This document shows positions 16,406 through 24,788 of a stretch of 64,000 nucleotides of DNA, piece after piece (positions within the stretch are counted from its first letter, which is position 1; each line of letters opens with the position of its first letter). The DNA lies in assembly GCA_903869595.1 (NCBI GenBank), contig CAIPZV010000038.1, forward strand, positions 1 through 64,000, written 5' to 3'. Under the pieces are notes generated by a model, which was given only the letters and a program-made list of their open reading frames with translations, was not told where the DNA came from and ran no database searches. Position numbers and translations under genes: made by a program. Origin of the DNA: an uncultured beta proteobacterium (GTDB lineage Bacteria; Pseudomonadota; Gammaproteobacteria; Burkholderiales; Burkholderiaceae_C).

Positions 16406-17137
16406 TCATGGTAATTTGCGATTTTTGAATTGTTTTGCTAGATCGTTGACGTCAATGCCGCCGGCTTCGCCAGCGTAGTATCCGGTATATCCAAGTTGGA
16501 GAACGCTGAGAAAACCTACGTATGCATACGCTTCAGATTCTCCTGTGGAGGCACTGAACTCTGCAGCTTGCGCGCTCGCCCAAGACTCCCATTCTGATTC
16601 CCTTGCAGTTTTTCCTGGGAGGCGAATGCCACGCGCTTTACAGTACGAAATCCACGACATATGCAATGCATTTGGCAGTGATTTCGTCCGCTCAGTTTGA
16701 TAAAAACTATGTTCGTAGCCCGCGCCAAATCCCGTGTTGATTTTCTTTTGAACGAGATGCACTCGTATGAAATACTGAGCACCTTTGGAAAGATGTGATG
16801 TGAATCTGGTCTTGGGCGCCATGTGGTCAACATGCGTGTCTTCGTTCAAGACATTTTCAAATTCTGGGTAATAGATTTGCAAAAATTTCTGAAATACATA
16901 TCGATAATTTTGGTAATCCCATCGAACCCAGCATTCTGGAGTTCCCGATGTCGATTTCCAGAGCACGAAAGCGCTGGTTGGCCGATATTTGGGAAAGTAT
17001 TCGACAGTCCAGCCATGGAGACGTTTTTTCCAATCGAGTACTTCGAGATTCATTGCAATTAAGCAATTTTGGGGATCCGTGAAATCGCGTAGCAGCGAGG
17101 TATTTTGACGGTCTAAAAAACTCAAGGTCAAAGACAT
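16406..17137 (-). CDS. Hypothetical protein, possible HNH-like motif
   Basis: 243-aa soluble protein that I do not recognise. It has no signal peptide and no membrane segments, and is rich in aromatic residues (many Trp/Tyr in residues 34-92). HVDHMAPKTRF at residues 102-112, followed about 50 residues later by NALHMSW, faintly recalls a His-metal-finger (HNH) arrangement, but this is weak. Base composition and codon use are more A/T-rich than the neighbouring core genes, suggesting transfer. It lies between the VbhA-like gene and the decayed glcE copy, on the opposite strand to the former. An effector or nuclease role is possible but not shown. Confidence 0.6.
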   Translation of the reverse strand: MSLTLSFLDRQNTSLLRDFTDPQNCLIAMNLEVLDWKKRLHGWTVEYFPKYRPTSAFVLWKSTSGTPECWVRWDYQNYRYVFQKFLQIYYPEFENVLNEDTHVDHMAPKTRFTSHLSKGAQYFIRVHLVQKKINTGFGAGYEHSFYQTERTKSLPNALHMSWISYCKARGIRLPGKTARESEWESWASAQAAEFSASTGESEAYAYVGFLSVLQLGYTGYYAGEAGGIDVNDLAKQFKNRKLP

Positions 17138-17260
17138 AGATTAGTTCGAAGCAAGTATCGGAGTGTTACGCCCAATAGATGCAACGTTGTAGAAACTCAC
17201 TTGGATGACTGCCTGCGCTGGTTGCAATTGACCGTCATGTCAGACCAAAACAACAGCTGC

Positions 17261-17599
17261 AAAAGTAAGGTGCTCACCCAGGCCGTTGATAAAACGCGCC
17301 CCGAGCACAAAGTCGCGCGTCGCACCCACACTGGCACGGCTGGGGCCGCTCAGGCCGCCAGCCACCAGGCCGCCGACCGTCGTGCCGTTGCGCACAGTGA
17401 CCACCAGCTCGGTGGGCTCGTAGCTGACGATACCTTGCAGGCCCCGGGTTTCCAGCAAATTCCCATGCAATTGCGCACCGAAAAAATCCTTGCTGCCACC
17501 ACCGCGCACGCGCAAAGGCTTGCGGCTGTGCGCTGGCACAGAGCGGGCGTGGGCTATGCGCTGGACAATGTCGTCCAGCACTTGCGAGTATTCGGGCAT
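17261..17599 (-). pseudogene. Truncated glcE copy with internal deletion
   Basis: Starts with the same MPEYSQ codons as the intact glcE, but an in-frame loss of 28 codons (84 bases) removes the stretch from LLSTLEALL to GHAGA, and the homology stops at the codons for HLTF, so over half of the protein is missing. Reading runs on into unrelated codons to 17240. It cannot make a working GlcE because the FAD domain is cut. Confidence 0.85.
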
Positions 17600-17755
17600 G
17601 CGCGCAATGGTAGCGGGGCCGCGCAAGGTGTCTCGTGAATTTTTTGAATGCGCCTTGGTTGAATTATTGGCGATGAACTCGCATTTGCGTATCGCGCGTC
17701 AAAATGCGGGTAGATGCAAGTTTTTTAGCACAATTAAACGAATTTATCCGTCTTC

Positions 17756-18140
17756 ATGCTCCAAGCATTGCCCACCGTCATCATTCTCGCCGCTGGCCGC
17801 AGCACGCGTTTTCGCGCTGCCAGCGGTGGTTAGGACAAGTTGCAAGCGCTTTTAGGCACGCTTAGCGTGCGCGAACACACCCTAGCCGCCGTGCAAGCCA
17901 GCGGCTTGCCATTTCATGTCGTCGAAGCCGCGCACACCGCCCATATTGATTAGCCGGGCATGGGCGACAGCATTGCCACCGGCGTGCGCGCCTGTGCCCA
18001 GGCTGCGGGCTGGCTGGTATTGCCAGCCGATTTGCCCTTGGTGCAGCCCGCCATCTTACGCGACGTGGCGGGCGCAAGCGCACGCGGGGCAGGCGGTCAT
18101 CGCGTACGACTGAGGCGGGCCGCTAGCGCCGCCACCCTGG
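17756..18140 (+). pseudogene. Decayed MobA-like nucleotidyltransferase copy
   Basis: Begins MLQALPTVIILAAGRSTRF like the intact gene at 14980, then carries two nonsense codons, both TAG where the intact copy has CAG (after AASGG and after HID). Beyond about 18075 a frameshift moves the similarity into another frame (AHAGQAVIAYD), which also meets a stop. The 3' third is absent. Confidence 0.85.
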
Positions 18141-18268
18141 GTGCCAGAACACCTTGGTCGACCCACTTTTGACAACCCTTAAAAATTACGCTAGCTTGAT
18201 GGATATGATGACGACATCCGCACACTGGGCACTTGACCCTGCGGGCTTACAGGGGCGGCATTGCATCC

Positions 18269-20083
18269 ATGGCGACATTGATTCCGGCGATCGGTACATC
18301 GGCGTTTGACAGCACAGGCGAGCGGCGGCTTGCAGAGCGGCTGGAGCAAAAGCTTGATGCCGACTACCTGCTTTGGCACAACGTTCCTATTGGCCCCAAG
18401 CAAACTCACCCTGACTTTGTGGTGCTGCACCCCCGGCATGGGCTGCTGGTGTTGGAGACGAAAGACTGGTACCTCAGCACCATCCAACGCGCCACCCGAC
18501 AGGCCTGGGATATCGTGGCTGACGGGATTTTCAAAACAGTAATCAACCCGCTGGCACAGGCCAGACACTGCGCCATTCAAGTGGTGAACGTGCTGGAGCG
18601 TGACCCGCATCTGGTACACGAAAGCGGGCCGCACAAGGGCAAGCTGGCATTCCCTTGGGGCCATGGCGTCGTCTTTACCCGCATCACGCGAAAGCAGTTC
18701 GAAGACGCCGGGCTGGGCGAAGCGATTGAACCGCACTACGCGATTTGCCAGGACGAAATGCTGGAGAGCGCGGACTCGGAAGCTTTCCAGCAGCGCTTAT
18801 GGAACATGTTTGCACACCGCTTTGGTGGGGCGATCAGCCTGCCGCAGTTGGACCGCGTGCGCTGGATCATGTTTCCGCAGGTACGTGTGCAAACTCAGGG
18901 CGCCCTGTTTGACGATAGCGATGCAGACGCCCAACTGCCCGACATCATGCGGGTAATGGACATCCAGCAAGAGCAATTGGCGCGCTCTTTGGGTGAAGGC
19001 CACCGCGTGATCCACGGCGTGGCAGGTTCGGGCAAGACCATGATCCTGGGCTACCGGGCGGAGTACCTGGCACAGGCCAGCACCGCCAGCAGCAAACCCA
19101 TCCTCATTCTCTGCTTTAACGAGCCGCTGGGCGTCAAACTGCACAGCGTCATGCAGGCCAAGGGCTTGGACGGGCGGGTGCATGTGCGGCATTTTCATAA
19201 ATGGTGCCGCGAGCAACTGGTGGCGTATGGGCAGACACTGCCCGTCCAAGGGAGCAGCCAGCAATATGTCGACGAACTGGTGGAGCGGGTTATTCGCGCG
19301 GTAGATGGCAAGCAAATTCCCAGCGGCCAATACCAGGCAGTGATGATTGACGAAGGCCACGACTTCGCACCCGAGTGGCTCAAGCTAGTCACCCAAATGG
19401 TGGACCCCACCACCAACAGCCTGCTGGTGCTGTACGACGACGCGCAAAGCATTTATGAGCGGGAGCGCAGCAAAAACTTCAGCTTCAAGAGCGTGGGCAT
19501 TCAAGCGCAGGGCCGCACCACCATCCTGAAAATCAACTACCGTAATACGCGGCAAATTCTTCAAACCGCCAGCCTAGTGGCCGCCGACCTGCTGACTGCG
19601 GACGACAAAGACGACGACGGCATACCGGTGGTGAAACCCGTCAGCTGCGGGCGCGAAGGGCAAGCCCCCGTCATTATCAAGCTGCCCACTTTGCGCGCCG
19701 AAGCGCTTGCCATTGCCGACCATCTGGCGAGCGTCCACAGGGAAGGCTTTGCCTGGGGTGACATGGCGGTGCTTTGTGCAGACTGGAAAACCATGGACCT
19801 GTGCGCCAGCGCCTTAGCACATCGCAAGCTGCCGCATCGCGTGCGCTACAAGTCCGGTCAGTTCGCTCCAAACGCAGACGCCATTCAGGTGATGACCATG
19901 CATGCCAGCAAAGGCTTGGAATTCCCAGTGGTGGCGCTGCCGGGTGTGGGGCATATGCCCGGGCCGGGGGAGGATGAGAAGGAAGCGGCGCGGGTGTTTT
20001 ATGTGGCGGCGACAAGGGCTACGCAGCGGCTGCTGATGGGAGTCGGTGGGGATGGGGGTTTTGGAGGCCTGGTCGGATCATGA
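18269..20083 (+). CDS. NERD-domain UvrD-like helicase
   Basis: 604-aa fusion of an N-terminal NERD (nuclease-related) domain, roughly residues 13-130 with HPDF at 47-50 and LETKD at 62-66 as the likely active site, to a superfamily 1 helicase: Walker A GVAGSGKT 250-257, motif II DEGHDF 361-366, motif III LYDDAQS, motif V TMHASKGLEF, motif VI VFYVAATRATQR near 577-588. Such proteins are frequent in defence islands and near mobile elements; an exact partner is not known to me. The ATG at 18269 begins the conserved part; an upstream in-frame start at 18233 is possible. The 3' end overlaps an ORF6N remnant, and two further scraps of the same helicase end follow. Confidence 0.88.
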   Translation: MATLIPAIGTSAFDSTGERRLAERLEQKLDADYLLWHNVPIGPKQTHPDFVVLHPRHGLLVLETKDWYLSTIQRATRQAWDIVADGIFKTVINPLAQARHCAIQVVNVLERDPHLVHESGPHKGKLAFPWGHGVVFTRITRKQFEDAGLGEAIEPHYAICQDEMLESADSEAFQQRLWNMFAHRFGGAISLPQLDRVRWIMFPQVRVQTQGALFDDSDADAQLPDIMRVMDIQQEQLARSLGEGHRVIHGVAGSGKTMILGYRAEYLAQASTASSKPILILCFNEPLGVKLHSVMQAKGLDGRVHVRHFHKWCREQLVAYGQTLPVQGSSQQYVDELVERVIRAVDGKQIPSGQYQAVMIDEGHDFAPEWLKLVTQMVDPTTNSLLVLYDDAQSIYERERSKNFSFKSVGIQAQGRTTILKINYRNTRQILQTASLVAADLLTADDKDDDGIPVVKPVSCGREGQAPVIIKLPTLRAEALAIADHLASVHREGFAWGDMAVLCADWKTMDLCASALAHRKLPHRVRYKSGQFAPNADAIQVMTMHASKGLEFPVVALPGVGHMPGPGEDEKEAARVFYVAATRATQRLLMGVGGDGGFGGLVGS

Positions 20084-20381
20084 CAAGCAAATCACACCAC
20101 TTAATTTGTCGCAATACCCCTTGCGCGCCACTTCAAGTGGCGCGCTTTCCAAACGACGAGGCCGCTCTGTACGGGCTACAGACCAAGCGGCTGAATGAGC
20201 AAGTCAAACGGAACCGGGACCGCTTTCCCAGCGATTTCCTCTTTCAGCTTACGGCTGATGAAAAAACCGAGGTGGTCGCAAATTGCGACCACCTCCAAAA
20301 TCTGAAATTTTCCAAGGCCTTGCCTATGCGTTTACTGAGCACGGACCCGCCCAAGCGGCCCATTGGGTTTCTGACGCATGA
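20080..20381 (+). pseudogene. ORF6N-domain protein remnant with frameshift
   Basis: The frame ARFPNDEAALYGLQTKRLN then RNRDRFPSDFLFQLTADE matches the ORF6N domain of phage-type anti-repressors and KilA-N-like regulators, but the domain start is replaced by unrelated codons. One base is missing after KALP: the expected YAFTEHG continues in the next frame and stops at 20381. The original in-frame reading runs out-of-family to 20436. It was probably a phage- or island-borne regulator. Confidence 0.65.
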
Positions 20382-20432
20382 GGATAAAAAGACACCCAAG
20401 GCCAGCAGGTTGACCAAAGGACGGAAGGCACC

Positions 20433-20837
20433 GTGAGCGTCCAAGCAATGACATTCATGCGCCCACTAGTCGCGTCAATGGCAACCAACATGCGTCACGT
20501 GGTGCAGCTTGTCCTGCCGCTTACCCGGTTTGTCGCGAAGCTGTCACGACCATTGAGCTGGAGCGACTTTGTCAACTTATTGACCCTCAAAAGGCTGAAC
20601 AAACACGAGCGCCAGCCGGGCGAGGAAGCGCCCATCGGCCTCATCTTGTGCGCCGAGGCCAGCCGCGAACAAGTGGCGCTGCTGCAAACGCAAAAAGACC
20701 GTATCACCGTGGCCGAGTACTGGACCGAACTGCCACCCAAAGCGGAGCTGGAGCAAAAGCTGCATGCGGCTTTGCTGGAGGCGCGGGAGGGGATGGCGCG
20801 GCGTGGGGTGTTGTTGGGGGAGGCGGATGATGAGTAA
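20433..20837 (+). pseudogene. C-terminal remnant of a PDDEXK nuclease (YhcG/DUF1016-like)
   Basis: From about 20575 the frame reads RLNKHERQPGEEAPIGLILC and then EASREQVALLQTQKDRITVAEYWTELPPK, which matches the C-terminal end of YhcG-type DUF1016 nucleases. The first 45 codons are unrelated and the catalytic PDDEXK core is lost. It overlaps the ORF6N frame by four bases. The fragment ends just where the second helicase scrap begins. Confidence 0.7.
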
Positions 20838-20841
20838 TGAC

Positions 20842-21027
20842 ATGAAGGTCAGCAAATACCTGGTGTTTCCCGTGGTGGAAATGCTGGGTGTTGGCCACAT
20901 GCCCGCCAAGGGCAATTACGAAAAAGAAACCGCGCGGGTGTTTTACGTGACGGCGACAAGGGCTACGCAGAGGCCGGTTGTCACGGCAGGTGGTGGCAGC
21001 GGATTTGGGAAGAGCTTGCAGCCATAG
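20842..21027 (+). pseudogene. Second scrap of the NERD-helicase 3' end
   Basis: 61 codons beginning MKVSKYLVFPVVEM and containing GVGHMPAKG and ETARVFYVTATRATQR align with motif V to the C-terminus of the intact helicase (19892-20083). Substitutions are scattered and the tail differs. No helicase body precedes it: a YhcG-like fragment abuts it instead. Confidence 0.8.
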
Positions 21028-21093
21028 GGCACGACTCAACTTTATTTGCTCAATTGAAAAACAAATCGTTTATCGGACACACAAGGAGCTTTC

Positions 21094-21294
21094 ATGGAAA
21101 TGATTCGGGTTAACTCAACGGCCATCGTAGCGATTGGATATGACGAAGAAAGCCAGCGGATGAAGATTACTTTTAAGCAGGGGCACACATACGACTTTTG
21201 TCGAGTCCCAAAGCACATCTTTGAAGGATTCCACCGCGCTTCGTCAAAAGGTACCTACTACAACTCGCACATCAGGGACAAATACCAGTGCTAG
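21094..21294 (+). CDS. KTSC-domain protein
   Basis: 66-aa protein matching the KTSC domain, a small module also found at the C-terminus of some lysyl-tRNA synthetases and in phage and island genes. Typical features are VNSTAIVAIGYDEESQRM, the aromatic YDFCRVP, and ASSKGTYYNSHIRDKY. An AAGGAG site at 21083-21088 precedes the ATG by five bases. The function is unknown; RNA binding has been suggested for the family. Confidence 0.75.
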   Translation: MEMIRVNSTAIVAIGYDEESQRMKITFKQGHTYDFCRVPKHIFEGFHRASSKGTYYNSHIRDKYQC

Positions 21295-21359
21295 CAAATA
21301 CGCAATCACTCTTCAGCCCTCAATTACTGGTATTTGCCTCAATTCATTGAAAGTGCTTC

Positions 21360-21404
21360 ATGAAAGTCAGTGTCAATCTCGAAAACTGCTACGGAATAAG
21401 GGCG
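21360..21404 (+). pseudogene. Possible N-terminal scrap of an AAA ATPase gene
   Basis: The codons MKVSVNLENCYGIR recall the first strand of some island-borne AAA proteins (ENCYGI motif, from memory). The similarity stops after about 15 codons and the frame then runs through the third helicase scrap in the wrong phase. Too short to be sure. Confidence 0.25.
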
Positions 21405-21420
21405 AGATCGGGGTCAGGAG

Positions 21421-21654
21421 CCCTTCGCACCCCTGCCGGATCTGGGGCATATGCCGGCCATGGGCGAAGACGTGCGCGCGGCTTCGCGGGTGTTTTATGT
21501 GGTGGTAATGCGGGCTACGCAGAGGCTGGTGATTGGGGTTAGAGGTGATGGTTGGTCGAAAGCGGCTGAGATGGCAATAAACCCACAAATCAATCGCCCC
21601 CAACGTTTCCCCGCGATAAATACCCAAAGTTTCAAAGTGCCACGCAATTCATAG
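21421..21654 (+). pseudogene. Third scrap of the NERD-helicase 3' end
   Basis: In the frame that ends at 21654 the codons read LPDLGHMPAMGED, then ASRVFYVVVMRATQRLVIG, matching residues from about 557 to the end of the intact helicase, with more changes than the second scrap. The tail from 21560 is unrelated. The stop is 31 bases before the OLD nuclease start. Confidence 0.75.
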
Positions 21655-21685
21655 ATTTTTTTATTGAACATTCAAAGGGATAGAT

Positions 21686-23710
21686 ATGAGACTAGCAAAA
21701 GCCAGAATCCAAAACTACCGCAGCATTGTTGACACGGGGCTATTTGAAATAGAGCATTTCAAAACAATACTGGTCGGGCCGAACGAAGCTGGTAAGACTG
21801 CAGTTTTACAGGCACTACAACATATCAATCCGCCAGACAGTGCTACCAAACTCGATGCGCTCCGCGACTATCCTCGGTCGAAATACAACGACATTTCAAC
21901 TGGAAAAATCAAACCCAGCGAGATAACCGTCGTCGAGGCCCATTTCGAACTTGAACCAGAGGATGTCGCGTTATTGCCGCCTGGATACGGTAGTTGCACT
22001 TATCAGCGTGGACGAAAGCTTGATAACTCTGCATGGCATACGTTGTTGAATGCTCCTCCAACCCCCAAATATCTTGCTATCAAAAAAGAGCTTGCCCGCC
22101 TTACTGCTCACGTGGATCAACGTCATACTGCCGCCCAGGGTGCGGTCGAATCGCTTCCACCGCCAAGCGTCGCACTGGCCACGATTACGAAAACTTGGAC
22201 TGACGACACCCTGATTGACGCCGAGACCGCAAACGCGCTTAGTTCTTGGCTTACACAAATCCTCCCACACATTGATGAGTCCAACGACATCGAAGAAAAG
22301 AGGTACGACAGTCTCAGTTCCACTTGTCAGCAATTTAAACAGCGAGCTAGTGCATTGGAAACGCTAAATAAGAGAGTTCCCAAGTTTGTGCTGTTCAACA
22401 ACTATTTTCGCGTGCGACCTTTGATTCAGTTGGACCACTTGGCCCAGCGCACAGAAACGAAGGTGCTTGACGACGACGAATATGACTATGGGAACCTGTG
22501 CTTACTTAAACTTCTTGGCTTCACCCCACGCGAGCTGTCAACGCTCGCAATGTCACCTGAGCCAGATGCAGGAGATGTCGTTGGGCTGAAGACATATCGA
22601 GATCAACTTGACAAGCGGCATTACCAGCTAAACGCGGCAAGCGTCAAGCTCACACAAGAGATCAATCGAATTTGGGCGCCTGATAGTACTCGCGCTGAGG
22701 CGGATCGATTGAAGGTGATGGCCGACAGACAGTACCTCAAAGTGGTAGTAGAAGACGCTCTTGGCGTTGATATAGAACTAAACCAGCGATCCGAGGGGTT
22801 TCAATGGCTGGTGTCGTTTTTTGTTGTTTTCTTCGCTGAAGCGGCTGGTGATCACAAAAATGCCATTCTTCTATTGGATGAGCCGGGATTAAACCTTCAC
22901 GGCCTAAAGCAACGAGAGTTCAGAAAAACTCTTTCACGCCTTTCCGAAGTAAATCAAACGCTTTACAGCACCCATTCCCCGTTCCTGGTTGGGCCGGACG
23001 AGTTGGATTTGGTGCGGGTCGTCGAGATGACTAATCGCGCGATTGGTACCAAGGTGCTTACCTCTGTGACGTCAAGTGATCCTGCAGGAATGCTTCCTCT
23101 TCAAGAAGCCCTTGGATACGATATGGCGCAGAGTTTGTTTTCGCAGCAGAGGAATCTTGTCGTTGAAGGTCTTACTGACTACTGGTACGTCGATGCCATG
23201 TCTCATTTACTCCGTGATTCGGCGGCTAACTCTTTAGGCGAAAAGATCGCGCTGGTTCCTGCCGGAAGTGCGAGCAAGGTCGTCTACTTTGCAACCATAC
23301 TGCATGCGCAGAAGTTGAAAGTTATAGCGCTTCTCGATTCGGACGCGGCTGGCGATCAAGCTGCCCGTCAGGAGACTCTTGTGCACGCACTTGGGCAAAA
23401 AGCGATCTTGCGAACAAAAGATACCTATACAGGGGCGGTTCTAATGCCGGAAGTCGAAGACTTACTTCGGGACACTTTGGTGGCAGTAGCGAAGGCAGAA
23501 CTATCGTGGGAAATTTCATCAGCGGCATCGGGAAATCCGCAAGAACCAATTGTGAAAATATTCAGTAGAACAATCACGGACTTCTCGAAATACCGATTGG
23601 CCAAGGCTTTCTTGCGGTGGTCTCGTTCACATTCAAGTGCTGACCTTGCAACCGGTGAGCTAGCGCAGTGGTCCGCGCTTTTTGAGAAGATCAATAAAAC
23701 GCTCAAATAG
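21686..23710 (+). CDS. OLD-family ATP-dependent endonuclease (AAA plus TOPRIM)
   Basis: 674-aa protein with an ABC/SMC-like ATPase domain split by a helical insertion (Walker A GPNEAGKT 31-38, Walker B LLLDEPGLNLH 395-405, followed by the STHSPFL switch 428-434) and a C-terminal TOPRIM nuclease domain (Glu494 in LVVEGLTDYWY; Asp551 and Asp553 in ALLDSDAAGD). This is the overcome-lysogenisation-defect architecture, also used by GajA of Gabija and other anti-phage nucleases. An AAAGGGA site precedes the ATG. Codon use is more A/T-rich than the core genes. An AbiC-like gene follows after 109 bases. The UvrD-type helicase 1.6 kb upstream gives a distant resemblance to Gabija but is not adjacent. 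Confidence 0.9.
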   Translation: MRLAKARIQNYRSIVDTGLFEIEHFKTILVGPNEAGKTAVLQALQHINPPDSATKLDALRDYPRSKYNDISTGKIKPSEITVVEAHFELEPEDVALLPPGYGSCTYQRGRKLDNSAWHTLLNAPPTPKYLAIKKELARLTAHVDQRHTAAQGAVESLPPPSVALATITKTWTDDTLIDAETANALSSWLTQILPHIDESNDIEEKRYDSLSSTCQQFKQRASALETLNKRVPKFVLFNNYFRVRPLIQLDHLAQRTETKVLDDDEYDYGNLCLLKLLGFTPRELSTLAMSPEPDAGDVVGLKTYRDQLDKRHYQLNAASVKLTQEINRIWAPDSTRAEADRLKVMADRQYLKVVVEDALGVDIELNQRSEGFQWLVSFFVVFFAEAAGDHKNAILLLDEPGLNLHGLKQREFRKTLSRLSEVNQTLYSTHSPFLVGPDELDLVRVVEMTNRAIGTKVLTSVTSSDPAGMLPLQEALGYDMAQSLFSQQRNLVVEGLTDYWYVDAMSHLLRDSAANSLGEKIALVPAGSASKVVYFATILHAQKLKVIALLDSDAAGDQAARQETLVHALGQKAILRTKDTYTGAVLMPEVEDLLRDTLVAVAKAELSWEISSAASGNPQEPIVKIFSRTITDFSKYRLAKAFLRWSRSHSSADLATGELAQWSALFEKINKTLK

Positions 23711-23819
23711 CAAAACCTGTTGCGGACTCACAAGCATGCTGCTTCAGGCGACCGAGTATTTGTTACTTCATTTGGTCGTCTAGCCGGCTTCCTTTCTTCA
23801 CTGAACGTGCATTCAAACT

Positions 23820-24554
23820 ATGAACAATAGACCAATTGTCGATTCACTAACGCGTCATCCACTTCGCTTTGGCGTCGGAGCCATTGTTGTACTGTTGCTT
23901 GCATTCTTCTTGAATTTTCGAAAGGAGGATATTTCTCAAACAACGGCGGAATGGGGGCAATTCGGCGACTACATCGGAGGACTGTTGAACCCAATATTTG
24001 GCTTAATCTCTGTTGTGCTAGTAGCTGCAACATTACGGAGTCAAACGCAATCAGCAGCGCGACAAGCATTCGAAAATCAGTTATTCGCACTGCTTCAGTT
24101 ACATGCCTCAGTGTTGGAGTCAATTGACCGAAAACTCACCGACAAGTCCATTAAGAAGGGGCGCGATTGCTTCCAGCTGTTTTACAAAAAAATTGTATTA
24201 ATCTCTCAGAATGAAAAAGTGTCAATGGGTACCGCCTATCAGCGTTTTTTGGAGAAAGACGGATGGGAAATTGAACACTACTTCCGAACGGTTTACCACC
24301 TCTTCAAGCATGTCAAGGATGGACATCGCAAGATTGAGGCGTCAGATGTCGAGCAAAAACGATATTACGACCTTATCAAGTCACAGCTCTCGCAATATGA
24401 GCTCGTACTTCTATGGCTTAACGTGCAGAGCATAAATCGTGGCAACTGGGAAACTATTCTTGGCGAGCCGCACGCCAAGCCGTTTGAACACCTAAACAAG
24501 GCCAACCTTATCGAAAATCCACCGCCAATTTCGCCATCGGAGGCTGAGGAGTAG
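23820..24554 (+). CDS. Putative AbiC-like phage abortive infection membrane protein
   Basis: 244-aa protein with two N-terminal hydrophobic segments (about residues 16-32 and 48-72, the second within FGDYIGGLLNPIFGLISVVL) and a cytoplasmic helical domain containing FENQLFALLQLHASVL, YFRTVYHLFKHV and LIKSQLSQYELVLLWLN. This pattern matches the putative AbiC family (putAbiC), linked to abortive phage infection. It follows the OLD nuclease in the same direction with 109 bases between. A sensor or membrane-damaging effector role is inference. The A/T-rich composition fits horizontal transfer. Confidence 0.75.
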   Translation: MNNRPIVDSLTRHPLRFGVGAIVVLLLAFFLNFRKEDISQTTAEWGQFGDYIGGLLNPIFGLISVVLVAATLRSQTQSAARQAFENQLFALLQLHASVLESIDRKLTDKSIKKGRDCFQLFYKKIVLISQNEKVSMGTAYQRFLEKDGWEIEHYFRTVYHLFKHVKDGHRKIEASDVEQKRYYDLIKSQLSQYELVLLWLNVQSINRGNWETILGEPHAKPFEHLNKANLIENPPPISPSEAEE

Positions 24555-24788
24555 TGACCCCCTGCGGTCAAATTGCCTTAAGGCAGCGGTGCTGCGGGCA
24601 ACTCTTGCAATCGAGTTAATCCATGCTTCAAAAGCAGGCTTCAGGGTTTGAAAACCTGGAGTCGAAAGAATAAATGGCGCAGGTTCGAAATACCGCCGAG
24701 AAAAATGGGCTGAACTCGATTTGCCAAGCAAGCTTGTTTGACCAAATGACCGATTGGCCGACAAACAGCAAAAACAGGACGCACAGAA

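Larger units (their letters stand above)
17261..18140. repeat. Direct, diverged duplication of the glcE-mobA region
   Basis: This segment repeats 14401 to about 15300 in the same orientation, with about 90 percent identity by eye in the sampled stretch, some 2.86 kb downstream. It contains the 5' part of glcE, the intergenic region and the 5' part of the MobA-like gene, each decayed. The left join is abrupt at the AAAAGT shared by 14401 and 17261. Divergence shows either an old duplication or acquisition from a relative. Confidence 0.88.

Noticed and set aside
18269..23710. A true Gabija system (GajA plus GajB)
   Set aside because: The helicase carries a NERD domain, precedes the nuclease by 1.6 kb with other genes between, and the usual adjacent order is not met; kept only as a resemblance.
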